From Corythucha ciliata (Eukaryota > Arthropoda > Insecta > Hemiptera > Tingidae): 64,000 nt of DNA. Made by a program: the position numbers and the translations under genes. The stretch's first letter is position 1; every line of letters starts with the position of its first letter. This document shows, one piece after another, positions 10,359 through 24,000 of this stretch. Location: contig CM075938.1 of assembly GCA_038030265.1 (NCBI GenBank), positions 24,157,009 to 24,221,008 on the forward strand, in the 5' to 3' direction. The notes beneath the pieces are model-generated. The model made no database searches. It saw only the letters and a program-made list of their open reading frames with translations, and was not told the DNA's origin.

Positions 10359-13300
10359 AAGAAATATAGATAAATATAAATCCTGGAGACCACTGAATTC
10401 GTGTTCTAGAGGTTCTGAAACGTGAAAAAAACATGACATGACCCATGTTTGCCACCATCACGACGAGACCAATAGTGCATTTTCAGAATGAAATGCACTA
10501 AAATGAATACTTTGAATAATCACATTACATCGGACATTGAATTTAAGTGGCATTAGGGAAATTCGGTGAAGTCAAGTGACACGATGAACGTAACACTCGA
10601 GTATAGACCCTTCCTAGTACAATACAACATGGAAACATGCATTATCCACCGATTGTAAAGAAACCCCTCCTTTAGTCGTTACCGACGGACTTGTTTTCTT
10701 TCGAGATATCCCCTCCCTTTAAAGCAAACATACTAAAGTTGCAATTTTCACATTGAGTCACTTTAAACATCCCATCCCTATCATGATACAAAAAAGAAAG
10801 AAAGAAAACGGATGAGCAACCGACCGGATATACAGGTTTGCCAATTCGAACGTTAGGTACTTGACAGTCTCAATTTAAATCACTTCGTTGGTGGCAAAGG
10901 AAAGAAGAAGAAGGTTTTTCTCGGGTACCCCGAACCCTACTTTTTCAAAATTATTTCTTCGGATAAGGCTTTTATAAGCATTACCGTTTTTATCACCGAA
11001 AGACATAATTTTTAAAAAATGGGTTTTTAACAATAGGATGTTTTTCATAAGAGATGACACTGTCTGATGTCCTCATATTTTGAGGGCGTGAGAGATGAGC
11101 CCAAGGTTAAAAATGAAGAAGGGGGAGAATGCGTTTCGAAAGATGTTTTAGAAGAAGTGAATTTTATAATGCAAAAACTATAAGCGATCTATTTCAACAG
11201 AACCTCTGAAGGTTAGACTCAGACGCATTGAATGGGGGGAGGGGGAATTTGAAATTCTGAGACTTACCGAATCTCTTATAGAAACCTACTAAAACCCAAT
11301 TTATTCACATTTTTTTTATCGAGTGTCTTGCGAAAAAAGAGCAGACTTACGAAATCTTTACGCATGATAACTTATCATTTGGAATATATGTTTACGGGCG
11401 AGTTTCGTAACAATGCATTACAAAAGTGACAAAATAGTTACAAGGGGGTCGCTCTAAAATATTTCTCGCTAGGTGTTGCGGTGCTTTTGCTGTTGGCAAA
11501 AAAATCTTGAAGAGAGGGCGTTGCTTCCGGGGTTGTCGATAATTCTAATTGGTTTCATACTTTTCTAGACTCCATAAAAACGGCGATGCATTGCGTTATT
11601 GGCAAACTTTCACTCAACTTCCCAAAAGGTTTTTTTTTGTAAATATTTTTGTTGCTGCTGTTATCGAAGCCGTTGGTTGAGTTTGGACCATTTCTAAAGG
11701 GTCAGTCACCCCGGCAGTACTCGACAGTTACCCTATTGCACGCTGCTTTCTTTCTTCACACTTCTTACCCCTTCCAATCGCTCGAAACTATTTCCTCTTC
11801 TTTTCTCCCTTCACCATTCACCAAGCACCTACGCCACGTCACTTCTTCATGGAATCTCTTTTAAACAGCATCCTCCAAAATAAAATTACTGTGAAAGGTA
11901 GTTCTTACGCAGGAGTTTCTCATTTCTTATCTCCTCAATGAATTCCTGATTAACTATTCGTTTCCGTAAAGGTAGAACTGGAATGTGAATTCGAAAACAA
12001 TTACAAGTTTCTTGTAACGCAAAAAAGCTTGGCTTCCGCGATTTTTTAAACCTTTCCCATACTTTCTAAAGTTTAAAACAGTAACAAATAGACTACTTTT
12101 TAAAGATTCGGCTAGAAAAATAATTTACGCGGCCTTGCTTCAAATTTCAATGACATCCTTCCTTCTCCCTTTTTTTTGCCATAGCCAAATTTTTCACTTA
12201 TTGAAGGCTATACGGCACTTGAGAATTGAGCACTTTATTGTAGACTGTTTTTCGTTTTTGAAAGACCTTGTAAATATTTTAAATATCCTTTTGTTAGCAA
12301 GCCAAAGGGTTGTAACCTTGGAGAACAGCACAATTCTTTTTTTTTTTTGTAGTTTCAGCTTTCCGATGACCGTCTCTCCTAATATTAACTGTTTTGCCTC
12401 ACTTAAGGCAACAAATTAAGCAGGTCGGTTTCAATTGACAATCTGTAAGAGGGGTGTTATATAAGTTGCGAGGAACAATGAACCGAATCCCAGGAGTCGA
12501 AAATATCACGATGGCGTGATTTCAATCTACTTCGCCGCTATACCAACTATACGGTGACGGAGGGAGGGGTTGGCTAATGGAAGAAAAGTTATTCTCAGCT
12601 AACTGATGAAACTTAGACTCGATTAACCAACATCAGTTGTCCTGGCTCCTTCAAAACTTTTATTTTTAGCTCTAAAAAGGAAACAAAACTTTAAGGGGAG
12701 ACGGTTTTAGGATGAATGAGAGGGCTGTCATAGTGGAAGGGGGGGGGGAGTATGGGCGAGGTTAAACAGATTTTCGCTACTAGATTCCTTGAAGGTTGTC
12801 GACGAATAGCGCACGAGACGATTTAGACGAACTTATTGATACTTTTTATTCCCTTGGCCTACTAAAGCGACTATAAAAGATGGAAAAGCATAAAACAACT
12901 CAGAGGCCCCTCTCCCTTCAAATGCCTTGAGACGAGCGATAAGGTTCATTTCAACGTATGTAAAGAAAACGCATTTGTAAATAGGTACAACTTATCAAAA
13001 CCAAAACTGCGTTGCACTATTTTGTGAAATTGGCGTTCTCCTATACTATTTAAACTGTTGCGAAAGTACACCAAGCTTTTGTGCAATAGCCTAGAATGGA
13101 TGAATTGCACACCCTTGACGTATAGGTGACATTGCAAGTAGATCTGAAAAATTCGCTTCATTCAGCCCATTCTTAGTCCATAAACGTCATTAAAATTTAT
13201 TGCGAGCAACTTTAAATGCAAGAGTTTAAGCTGTTGGCCTACAGTCATTAAAATTATCCGTTCTTTAGAATGAGAACAGAGATGCGGTGGTTTGGGTAAT

Positions 13301-14869
13301 CTATGACGCGTTAACGCGCTCCGTTGTTTACCTCTATTTGAATACGCAGAAAAAAAGAGAAAAAAACAGCAAATGTCGCAACTCTTGTTAGCTTTGCAAG
13401 GTTACAGTACTAGTGGGAAACCCTTGCTATAATCGCTTTAAATTGTATAAAGAAGAAAAATCAATGAATCAGACGTGATGCTTCAAAAGAGGTATCAAAT
13501 ATTTTTAAATCTTTGATGACCGGTGTTGAAGGCGGGGGGGAGGGCTTCGATTCCCTTCGCCCTCGCTTTTTTGTTCTTGTTTTCCTCGCCTGTCTGTTAC
13601 ATTTTTTCAAGAGACTTCCGGAATCAAAATTGATAGCTTTACCGTCAGATGTAGGAATGCAACCGGCTAAACGGGGTTCAAGGGCCATTTCGAAAGAGAC
13701 GGCAGCCGATATCGCCGGGAGCGGAAAGAGAGGTGAGAATACAGGGGAGAAAACAAATTAGTCGGCAGCCTAAACAAATGGGTTTGGATTGGATGGGACC
13801 GGAATGAGAAACACGGAGCGCGTTTTTTTATATTGGTTATAAGCTGAGGTGACGGCGTACAACTGAGTTGTAGACGAATGCTGATGAGTTGACGCTATAC
13901 ATATAAATAAAAATGTAAGGGGAATTTTTACTACTCGTCAAGTCGTCATGTGCGTCACTTTGGTGCGAATCATTCGTTCTTTTTATTTGCGAGCTAAAGT
14001 ACGTTTTTAAAACATCCCGGAAGAGTTTCCTGAAATTCCTTTACTGGGAATGCGTCTTTCTCATACAATGTTATAGGACTGAGGTTGTACCTCTGATTCT
14101 CTCGCATCGGGTGACTGCGTCTTATTATCATTTCATATTAATTTCACTTAAAAAATATGTGAAGTGAAACAACGTCCATTCATACTACGCTGTCGGTTAT
14201 TTCTTAAATCTGATACTGCGTGCTTTACATAACTCATTTTTATACCCACTCAAAATTATAAAAACATTTTTTTTTCTTGTTGTTTCAGTGTGAAACAAAT
14301 AAAGCGATCTTTTGAAATTAGCAATCACGAAAGGGACTGTGTCTAAAACGATCCCTTGGGAAAATTCACTACCAAGATAACATAATTGTGTTTTTTTGGC
14401 CGGACTACATTTAATTAATCAAACAAGTATGTCTGGGACCCAAAAAACTCATTTAAATTAATGTTTATGTAACGATTTAGTTTCATCTAAAAAATAACCT
14501 CAAGAGAAAAAGCTGTTATGTTCTCCCGAAAATTAATAGGTGCCCCAAGAAAGCGTTGGGTTTTCTCGCTTTGTATATGTTTTCAGAAAATGTCTAAATT
14601 TAAAAAAAGGTACATATGTACCTGTGCATTCAAATGTTGCCTACAAAGATATAGTTTTCGAACCGAATGATCCCCCGAAAAGCTTATGGAAAAATGATGA
14701 TTTTTATCTTTATTTTTATGCTTATGGATGAAGGCGCGTGAAAAGAGTCTTGGTATCCAGTTGGACGGTGATTTGGCTCCTTTCGACGATTCCTGTCCAT
14801 CAGACCTGGAAAATACAACGTTTAAAGGTGCTCAGCAAATTGTGTGGCTGAACATTCAAATCAGTCTTT

Positions 14870-15425
14870 TACGCGCATTTTCTTGACAAAACTTCCAGAA
14901 CAAAATTGACAAAAAAGCGCTGATCTTGTCTGACGCTGATATAGAGGCCATTTGAAGGTTAAAATATGAAGCGCTTATGTGCTGAGTCTGCAGCTAAAAT
15001 TAAGGAAAAAGGAGAATTCATGGGTATAGAAGTGAAAAATCGCTAATGCGCCAGGCTGAAATTTCAATTTAAATACTGATGAAGTTTGGAGAAACGATCT
15101 GATATACTGATAAAATTGAGAAAAAGAATAATTCGCGGCTGAATTAGCTGGGAAAGTCGCTATTTATCGACTAAAATTATTAGTGGCTAAAGTATAAGAA
15201 AAACGTTTATTCGCAGCTAAAAAGGAAAAGAGCACTATAATTCGCCGCAAAAATGGAGCAAAATGCTCTTTTGCGGGTAAAATTGAGGAAGGGGGGTGCT
15301 GATACGCATCGGTCCCAGAAGGCAAGTTCTAAAATGAAGAAAGCACTTATTTGCGTCTAAAATTTACAAAAGGTCCAGTTTGCGGGTGAAATTGAGAAAA
15401 ATCGCTAATGAGGAAGTAACATAAA
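14870..15425. repeat. Degenerate ~30-bp repeat block inside copy A
   Basis: Units with 'gctaattcgcggctaaaatt' and 'gagaaaaa' blocks, heavily drifted. The equivalent block in copy B is at 22752-23307. The 112-codon minus-strand frame starting at 15702 ends in this block and is not considered a gene. Confidence 0.6.
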
Positions 15426-15889
15426 AAATAAAAATCGCTGGAGATATTTTTTTTCTAAAGAAAATGACTAAATATGACCAGGAATTGAATATTAGTGCGT
15501 AAATGATTGATTTCGATTTATAGCGAAATAATAAAACTTGCCAATTTTTGTTTTTTACCTTAAACGGCCGGACTGTGACTCGTGACGTAGCTAAGGGGTC
15601 GTGACCCCTCCCAACCCCGGCATCAAGGCTGTTATCATGTGTTGCCCCTTCTTGTCCCTCCCCTTTCACTAAAGTCCTATTGCTTGATTTGTGGGAAGCC
15701 ATTGTGAAGGTTATGCGAAAGCTGTTATTGCATCATCAGTCTACCTAGCCTATTTCAAATGGGTCCCACAACCAAATAGTTTTAAAAATTAATAAACAAA
15801 TATAGGGCCTGATTTTATTTGAACGGATCGTGCTTTCATGAATTTTGGTAACCAAGCTATCACGACAGCATGATTTTGGAAAATGCGTT

Positions 15890-16345
15890 ACTTCCTCTTT
15901 CGGGGATAGAAGTGAGATAAGGCGCTGATTCAAGGTTAACAATGGCGGAAAAGCGCTAAATCGTGGTTTTAATTGCGAAAAATCGCTAACTACAGACTAA
16001 AATTGGGAACAACGCTAATTCAGAAGTATCGGCAAAATAAAAGAACGCTAAAAAAAAAAAAATCGCTAATTCCTTTGGTACAATTTAGAAAAATCTCTCA
16101 TTTGTAGCTTAAATTGAGGACAAACTAATTCGCAGATGCAATGTGGCTATTTCACGGATTACAAAGGGATAATTCTCGGCTGAAATTGAAAAAAAGCTGA
16201 ATTCGCGACCTGAATTGGGGAAAAGCAACATGTAATTCTAGGATAAAGGTAAGACAAGCGCTAATTTGCGACTAAAAAAGAATATAATCACTAATTCGCA
16301 GCTAAAACTGAGTAAAATGCTGATTCGTGTCTAAAATTGAGAAGA
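15890..16345. repeat. Degenerate ~30-bp repeat block inside copy A
   Basis: A clean example of the repeat: 'gaaaaatcgctaa', 'ttcgcagctaaaa' and 'ctgagtaaaat' blocks alternate at about 30 bp. The duplicate lies at 23772-24227. Confidence 0.65.
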
Positions 16346-16689
16346 CTCCAAGGCTCCGTCCTGCGTGAGAGGGAATCGCTGCGATCAGCATTTTTTTGCG
16401 ATGCGTTCAAGCTCATTAAGCAGCGGAATAAGCGGTGTTGATCGTTCACGGCGAGAAACGCCCGGGGAGTCCTATCGCTGTGTTTTTGTAATGCGTGTGA
16501 CCACGTAACATAGTTTTTTCCCCCGAGAAAATAAAGCCTAATTCGTTCAAACTTTTCTTCAAACTATGTCTTGTTCGATATAGTTTGCGCAAATAAGACG
16601 GAACATTGAAGCTTGTCCACGAGTCACAAATAAAGCTTCATTTCTGCTCCGACCACCGAAAATGCACCGTCGCGACGAAGTTGGATCTG

Positions 16690-16990
16690 TTCTTTCTCTT
16701 ATTAAAAGAAAAAACGCTGCGAATTATCGAACAATGCCTTATTATTTCGACTGTGGGTTTATTATTCATGGATGTAGTCAAATCCGGCTTGAAATTACAT
16801 GAAAATCGACACCCCACACCCCTATGACCCCAAATCCTTTGAAAATCCCCATTTTGGACCCGCTTTTGGCCCATAAAACCCAAGGAGGTTATTTGATCAA
16901 ACTGATCAGATGTTAGGACCAACTAGACCCCAAATGGAGTCTATGTGCGAAAGAACGAGTTTTTTCGAGCAATCCTAGGGCAAGATATGG
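16690..16990 (+). repeat. Dispersed repeat, paralogue of 6025-6300
   Basis: Colinear with 6025-6300 over about 270 bp, with the same marker blocks ('cgacaccccacac', 'cccgcttttgg', 'tgatcagatg'). The two locations share no flanking sequence, so this is an interspersed element and not part of a larger duplication. The duplicate in copy B is at 24572-24872. Confidence 0.65.
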
Positions 16991-17332
16991 CCCGGACGGC
17001 GGACGGACATTTTTTTTTTATTGCAGATTTGGATTCTACGCACTTTGAAACGTAAAACTACAAATTTTGAGGGGGGGGGGTCAAAAATTTTTTTGCGATA
17101 CGATTACAAAGACTTATTATTGAGAAATAATAAGCCAAAAGGAAAGAAAAGAAAAGTCACGCAGGAAAAAGTGGTGTAAATTGTGGCTCTTGAACAGAAA
17201 TGTAAATTCATTAAACAACTTGTTAGTGAAAAAATAAATATATCTTAATCATAAACGTGCTGGGATTCCTATGAAGCATCAGACGCGGGCGTAAGCCATC
17301 GAGTGTCGCAAACAAAGGTACCTTCTCTACTA

Positions 17333-17455
17333 AGGCCTAATTACACCAACCGAGAAGGTCGGCTGAGTGGCTATAGGCCAAGTATACTCGGTAGAGCTAA
17401 ATCACGCACTCCCGTTACTCGGATGAGCACTGTATGAGCCGATTACACTATACTA
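17333..17455. mobile_element. MITE of the 'aaggcctaattacacc' family
   Basis: The left end 'aaggcctaattacaccaacc' matches the right end of the MITE at 57664-57787 read in reverse ('ggtatgtgtaattaggcctt'). The interior repeats short 'ctcggc/gccgag' motifs as in that copy, and the right side ends in 'gccgattacacta'. The copy-B equivalent (25215-25330) differs here by several substitutions and indels. Confidence 0.5.
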
Positions 17456-17862
17456 TAGAGAATCTTCACTACCTGGTGTAACGCTTTTCCATGATGATGA
17501 AGTAGTTATTTTCTGTACCAAAAAAAGTCTGGGAAGTTGACCATTACCACACAGTGACATTCGAAAAATTGTCTGTACTAGTACGGAAAGTACATAAATT
17601 AATTCGGGTTATAACCTCGTTTGAAGTCTTCTTGACCGAACGTACGAGAATTCAGTGGTCAGTTTGCCACAGCCGTTCACAACAAAAAACGTGGAGTTCC
17701 GATCGAGGAATTACATAATTATTTTAAAGCAAACTTCAATCAATTTCTTTACTAACCAAATACCAAATGGAATGAAACACTGCTGGAATACACGTAAATA
17801 TTTAACACAGACCCACGGACACCGGCTCTCTCACCTCATACTTGTTCGAATTCCACACAAGT

Positions 17863-17901
17863 AACCAAACCTTCTTGGTTTTATAACCTCTTTCAGAGGT
17901 T
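17863..17901. other. Two adjacent perfect small hairpins
   Basis: AACCAA/TTGGTT with a 6-base loop (17863-17880) is followed four bases later by AACCTCT/AGAGGTT with a 3-base loop (17885-17901). Both are conserved in copy B (25762-25800). No function can be assigned. Confidence 0.5.
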
Positions 17902-17953
17902 CTCTTCAGTGTCATTGGTCATTGGTCGACCCTTTTTTTACAGAATCACGCTG

Positions 17954-18047
17954 CGTTTAATCACACTGTTTTCAATAATTTCAACTTTTCCTTGCTGTCG
18001 CGTTTAATCACACTGTTTTCAATAATTTCAACTTTTCCTTGCTGTCG
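17954..18047. repeat. Perfect 47-bp tandem repeat, two units
   Basis: Units 17954-18000 and 18001-18047 are identical. The same perfect pair is present in copy B at 25853-25946, so the 47-bp duplication is older than the 7.9-kb one or was homogenised with it. Confidence 0.95.
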
Positions 18048-21000
18048 CGTGAAAAAAGTCGCACATCACTCGTATAGGAAGGGGATTTACCTACTCGTTT
18101 TTTTTTTTATTTGGCCCAAATGCAATACCGACCGGGGTCTTATGACTACTGATTTTTGTGCCAAAGCGCGTTCCGCTAAATTGATTTCTTCGAGAGTTAT
18201 CGTGCTAACAAGAAAACGGCCATAATATCATATATATATACACAAAGAAATATAGATAAATATAAATCCTGGAGACCACTGAATTCGTGTTCTAGAGGTT
18301 CTGAAACGTGAAAAAAACATGACATGACCCATGTTTGCCACCATCACGACGAGACCAATAGTGCATTTTCAGAATGAAATGCACTAAAATGAATACTTTG
18401 AATAATCACATTACATCGGACATTGAATTCAAGTGGCATTAGGGAAATTCGGTGAAGTCAAGTGACACGATGAACGTAACACTCGAGTATAGACCCTTCC
18501 TAGTACAATACAACATGGAAACATGCATTATCCACCGATTGTAAAGAAACCCCTCCTTTAGTCGTTACCGACGGACTTGTTTTCTTTCGAGATATCCCCT
18601 CCCTTTAAAGCAAACATACTAAAGTTGCAATTTTCACATTGAGTCACTTTAAACATCCCATCCCTATCATGATACAAAAAAGAAAGAAAGAAAACGGATG
18701 AGCAACCGACCGGATATACAGGTTTGCCAATTCGAACGTTAGGTACTTGACAGTCTCAATTTAAATCACTTCGTTGGTGGCAAAGGAAAGAAGAAGAAGG
18801 TTTTTCTCGGGTACCCCGAACCCTACTTTTTCAAAATTATTTCTTCGGATAAGGCTTTTATAAGCATTACCGTTTTTATCACCGAAAGACATAATTTTTA
18901 AAAAATGGGTTTTTAACAATAGGATGTTTTTCATAAGAGATGACACTGTCTGATGTCCTCATATTTTGAGGGCGTGAGAGATGAGCCCAAGGTTAAAAAT
19001 GAAGAAGGGGAGAATGCGTTTCGAAAGATGTTTTAGAAGAAGTGAATTTTATAATGCAAAAACTATAAGCGATCTATTTCAACAGAACCTCTGAAGGTTA
19101 GACTCAGACGCATTGAATGGGGGGAGGGGGAATTTGAAATTCTGAGACTTACCGAATCTCTTATAGAAACCTACTAAAACCCAATTTATTCACATTTTTT
19201 TTATCGAGTGTCTTGCGAAAAAAGAGCAGACTTACGAAATCTTTACGCATGATAACTTATCATTTGGAATATATGTTTACGGGCGAGTTTCGTAACAATG
19301 CATTACAAAAGTGACAAAATAGTTACAAGGGGGTCGCTCTAAAATATTTCTCGCTAGGTGTTGCGGTGCTTTTGCTGTTGGCAAAAAAATCTTGAAGAGA
19401 GGGCGTTGCTTCCGGGGTTGTCGATAATTCTAATTGGTTTCATACTTTTCTAGACTCCATAAAAACGGCGATGCATTGCGTTATTGGCAAACTTTCACTC
19501 AACTTCCCAAAAGGTTTTTTTTTGTAAATATTTTTGTTGCTGCTGTTATCGAAGCCGTTGGTTGAGTTTGGACCATTTCTAAAGGGTCAGTCACCCCGGC
19601 AGTACTCGACAGTTACCCTATTGCACGCTGCTTTCTTTCTTCACACTTCTTACCCCTTCCAATCGCTCGAAACTATTTCCTCTTCTTTTCTCCCTTCACC
19701 ATTCACCAAGCACCTACGCCACGTCACTTCTTCATGGAATCTCTTTTAAACAGCATCCTCCAAAATAAAATTACTATGAAAGGTAGTTCTTACGCAGGAG
19801 TTTCTCATTTCTTATCTCCTCAATGAATTCCTGATTAACTATTCGTTTCCGTAAAGGTAGAACTGGAATGTGAATTCGAAAACAATTACAAGTTTCTTGT
19901 AACGCAAAAAAGCTTGGCTTCCGCGATTTTTTAAACCTTTCCCATACTTTCTAAAGTTTAAAACAGTAACAAATAGACTACTTTTTAAAGATTCGGCTAG
20001 AAAAATAATTTACGCGGCCTTGCTTCAAATTTCAATGACATCCTTCCTTCTCCCTTTTTTTTGCCATAGCCAAATTTTTCACTTATTGAAGGCTATACGG
20101 CACTTGAGAATTGAGCACTTTATTGTAGACTGTTTTTCGTTTTTGAAAGACCTTGTAAATATTTTAAATATCCTTTTGTTAGCAAGCCAAAGGGTTGTAA
20201 CCTTGGAGAACAGCACAATTCTTTTTTTTTTTTGTAGTTTCAGCTTTCCGATGACCGTCTCTCCTAATATTAACTGTTTTGCCTCACTTAAGGCAACAAA
20301 TTAAGCAGGTCGGTTTCAATTGACAATCTGTAAGAGGGGTGTTATATAAGTTGCGAGGAACAATGAACCGAATCCCAGGAGTCGAAAATATCACGATGGC
20401 GTGATTTCAATCTACTTCGCCGCTATACCAACTATACGGTGACGGAGGGAGGGGTTGGCTAATGGAAGAAAAGTTATTCTCAGCTAACTGATGAAACTTA
20501 GACTCGATTAACCAACATCAGTTGTCCTGGCTCCTTCAAAACTTTTATTTTTAGCTCTAAAAAGGAAACAAAACTTTAAGGGGAGACGGTTTTAGGATGA
20601 ATGAGAGGGCTGTCATAGTGGAAGGGGGGGGGGAGTATGGGCGAGGTTAAACAGATTTTCGCTACTAGATTCCTTGAAGGTTGTCGACGAATAGCGCACG
20701 AGACGATTTAGACGAACTTATTGATACTTTTTATTCCCTTGGCCTACTAAAGCGACTATAAAAGATGGAAAAGCATAAAACAACTCAGAGGCCCCTCTCC
20801 CTTCAAATGCCTTGAGACGAGCGATAAGGTTCATTTCAACGTATGTAAAGAAAACGCATTTGTAAATAGGTACAACTTATCAAAACCAAAACTGCGTTGC
20901 ACTATTTTGTGAAATTGGCGTTCTCCTATACTATTTAAACTGTTGCGAAAGTACACCAAGCTTTTGTGCAATAGCCTAGAATGGATGAATTGCACACCCT

Positions 21001-24000
21001 TGACGTATAGGTGACATTGCAAGTAGATCTGAAAAATTCGCTTCATTCAGCCCATTCTTAGTCCATAAACGTCATTAAAATTTATTGCGAGCAACTTTAA
21101 ATGCAAGAGTTTAAGCTGTTGGCCTACAGTCATTAAAATTATCCGTTCTTTAGAATGAGAACAGAGATGCGGTGGTTTGGGTAATCTATGACGCGTTAAC
21201 GCGCTCCGTTGTTTACCTCTATTTGAATACGCAGAAAAAAAGAGAAAAAAACAGCAAATGTCGCAACTCTTGTTAGCTTTGCAAGGTTACAGTACTAGTG
21301 GGAAACCCTTGCTATAATCGCTTTAAATTGTATAAAGAAGAAAAATCAATGAATCAGACGTGATGCTTCAAAAGAGGTATCAAATATTTTTAAATCTTTG
21401 ATGACCGGTGTTGAAGGCGGGGGGGAGGGCTTCGATTCCCTTCGCCCTCGCTTTTTTGTTCTTGTTTTCCTCGCCTGTCTGTTACATTTTTTCAAGAGAC
21501 TTCCGGAATCAAAATTGATAGCTTTACCGTCAGATGTAGGAATGCAACCGGCTAAACGGGGTTCAAGGGCCATTTCGAAAGAGACGGCAGCCGATATCGC
21601 CGGGAGCGGAAAGAGAGGTGAGAATACAGGGGAGAAAACAAATTAGTCGGCAGCCTAAACAAATGGGTTTGGATTGGATGGGACCGGAATGAGAAACACG
21701 GAGCGCGTTTTTTTATATTGGTTATAAGCTGAGGTGACGGCGTACAACTGAGTTGTAGACGAATGCTGATGAGTTGACGCTATATAAATAAAAATGTAAG
21801 GGGAATTTTTACTACTCGTCAAGTCGTCATGTGCGTCACTTTGGTGCGAATCATTCGTTCTTTTTATTTGCGAGCTAAAGTACGTTTTTAAAACATCCCG
21901 GAAGAGTTTCCTGAAATTCCTTTACTGGGAATGCGTCTTTCTCATACAATGTTATAGGACTGAGGTTGTACCTCTGATTCTCTCGCATCGGGTGACTGCG
22001 TCTTATTATCATTTCATATTAATTTCACTTAAAAAATATGTGAAGTGAAACAACGTCCATTCATACTACGCTGTCGGTTATTTCTTAAATCTGATACTGC
22101 GTGCTTTACATAACTCATTTTTATACCCACTCAAAATTATAAAAACATTTTTTTTTCTTGTTGTTTCAGTGTGAAACAAATAAAGCGATCTTTTGAAATT
22201 AGCAATCACGAAAGGGACTGTGTCTAAAACGATCCCTTGGGAAAATTCACTACCAAGATAACATAATTGTGTTTTTTTGGCCGGACTACATTTAATTAAT
22301 CAAACAAGTATGTCTGGGACCCAAAAAACTCATTTAAATTAATGTTTATGTAACGATTTAGTTTCACCTAAAAAATAACCTCAAGAGAAAAAGCTGTTAT
22401 GTTCTCCCGAAAATTAATAGGTGCCCCAAGAAAGCGTTGGGTTTTCTCGCTTTGTATATGTTTTCAGAAAATGTCTAAATTTAAAAAAAAGGTACATATG
22501 TACCTGTGCATTCAAATGTTGCCTACAAAGATATAGTTTTCGAACCGAATGATCCCCCGAAAAGCTTATGGAAAAATGATGATTTTTATCTTTATTTTTA
22601 TGCTTATGGATGAAGGCGCGTGAAAAGAGTCTTGGTATCCAGTTGGACGGTGATTTGGCTCCTTTCGACGATTCCTGTCCATCAGACCTGGAAAATACAA
22701 CGTTTAAAGGTGCTCAGCAAATTGTGTGGCTGAACATTCAAATCAGTCTTTTACGCGCATTTTCTTGACAAAACTTCCAGAACAAAATTGACAAAAAAGC
22801 GCTGATCTTGTCTGACGCTGATATAGAGGCCATTTGAAGGTTAAAATATGAAGCGCTTATGTGCTGAGTCTGCAGCTAAAATTAAGGAAAAAGGAGAATT
22901 CATGGGTATAGAAGTGAAAAATCGCTAATGCGCCAGGCTGAAATTTCAATTTAAATACTGATGAAGTTTGGAGAAACGATCTGATATACTGATAAAATTG
23001 AGAAAAAGAATAATTCGCGGCTGAATTAGCTGGGAAAGTCGCTATTTATCGACTAAAATTATTAGTGGCTAAAGTATAAGAAAAACGTTTATTCGCAGCT
23101 AAAAAGGAAAAGAGCACTATAATTCGCCGCAAAAATGGAGCAAAATGCTCTTTTGCGGGTAAAATTGAGGAAGGGGGGTGCTGATACGCATCGGTCCCAG
23201 AAGGCAAGTTCTAAAATGAAGAAAGCACTTCTTTGCGTCTAAAATTTACAAAAGGTCCAGTTTGCGGGTGAAATTGAGAAAAATCGCTAATGAGGAAGTA
23301 ACATAAAAAATAAAAATCGCTGGAGATATTTTTTTTCTAAAGAAAATGACTAAATATGACCAGGAATTGAATATTAGTGCGTAAATGATTGATTTCGATT
23401 TATAGCGAAATAATAAAACTTGCCAATTTTTGTTTTTTACCTTAAACGGCCGGACTGTGACTCGTGACGTAGCTAAGGGGTCGTGACCCCTCCCAACCCC
23501 GGCATCAAGGCTGTTATCATGTGTTGCCCCTTCTTGTCCCTCCCCTTTCACTAAAGTCCTATTGCTTGATTTGTGGGAAGCCATTGTGAAGGTTATGCGA
23601 AAGCTGTTATTGCATCATCAGTCTACCTAGCCTATTTCAAATGGGTCCCACAACCAAATAGTTTTAAAAATTAATAAACAAATATAGGGCCTGATTTTAT
23701 TTGAACGGATCGTGCTTTCATGAATTTTGGTAACCAAGCTATCACGACAGCATGATTTTGGAAAATGCGTTACTTCCTCTTTCGGGGATAGAAGTGAGAT
23801 AAGGCGCTGATTCAAGGTTAACAATGGCGGAAAAGCGCTAAATCGTGGTTTTAATTGCGAAAAATCGCTAACTACAGACTAAAATTGGGAACAACGCTAA
23901 TTCAGAAGTATCGGCAAAATAAAAGAACGCTAAAAAAAAAAAAATCGCTAATTCCTTTGGTACAATTTAGAAAAATCTCTCATTTGTAGCTTAAATTGAG

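Larger units (their letters stand above)
10221..18108. repeat. 7.9-kb tandem duplication, copy A
   Basis: This 7888-bp segment is repeated immediately downstream (18109-26006) in the same orientation. Pairs of identical landmarks are about 7882-7888 bp apart along the whole length (for example 12135 and 20020, 15364 and 23246). Only scattered substitutions and 1-4 bp indels separate the copies, apart from a more diverged patch near the 3' end. Contents: AT-rich low-copy DNA without a recognisable gene (10330-14860), two blocks of the degenerate 30-bp repeat, a dispersed repeat (16690-16990), a MITE (17333-17455) and a 47-bp tandem repeat (17954-18047). Frames of 60-112 codons occur in both copies but show no family features. 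Confidence 0.95.

Noticed and set aside
15364..15702. 112-codon minus-strand frame present in both duplicate copies (also 23246-23584)
   Set aside because: Presence in both copies only reflects the recent duplication; it ends inside the degenerate 30-bp repeat and has no domain.
14870..16345. Regularly spaced ~30-bp repeats considered as a CRISPR array
   Set aside because: Units are adjacent and strongly diverged with no constant repeat and unique spacer alternation, and the context is eukaryotic.
17885..17901. AACCTCT-TTC-AGAGGTT considered as a histone mRNA 3' stem-loop
   Set aside because: The loop is three bases instead of four and no histone reading frame lies upstream.
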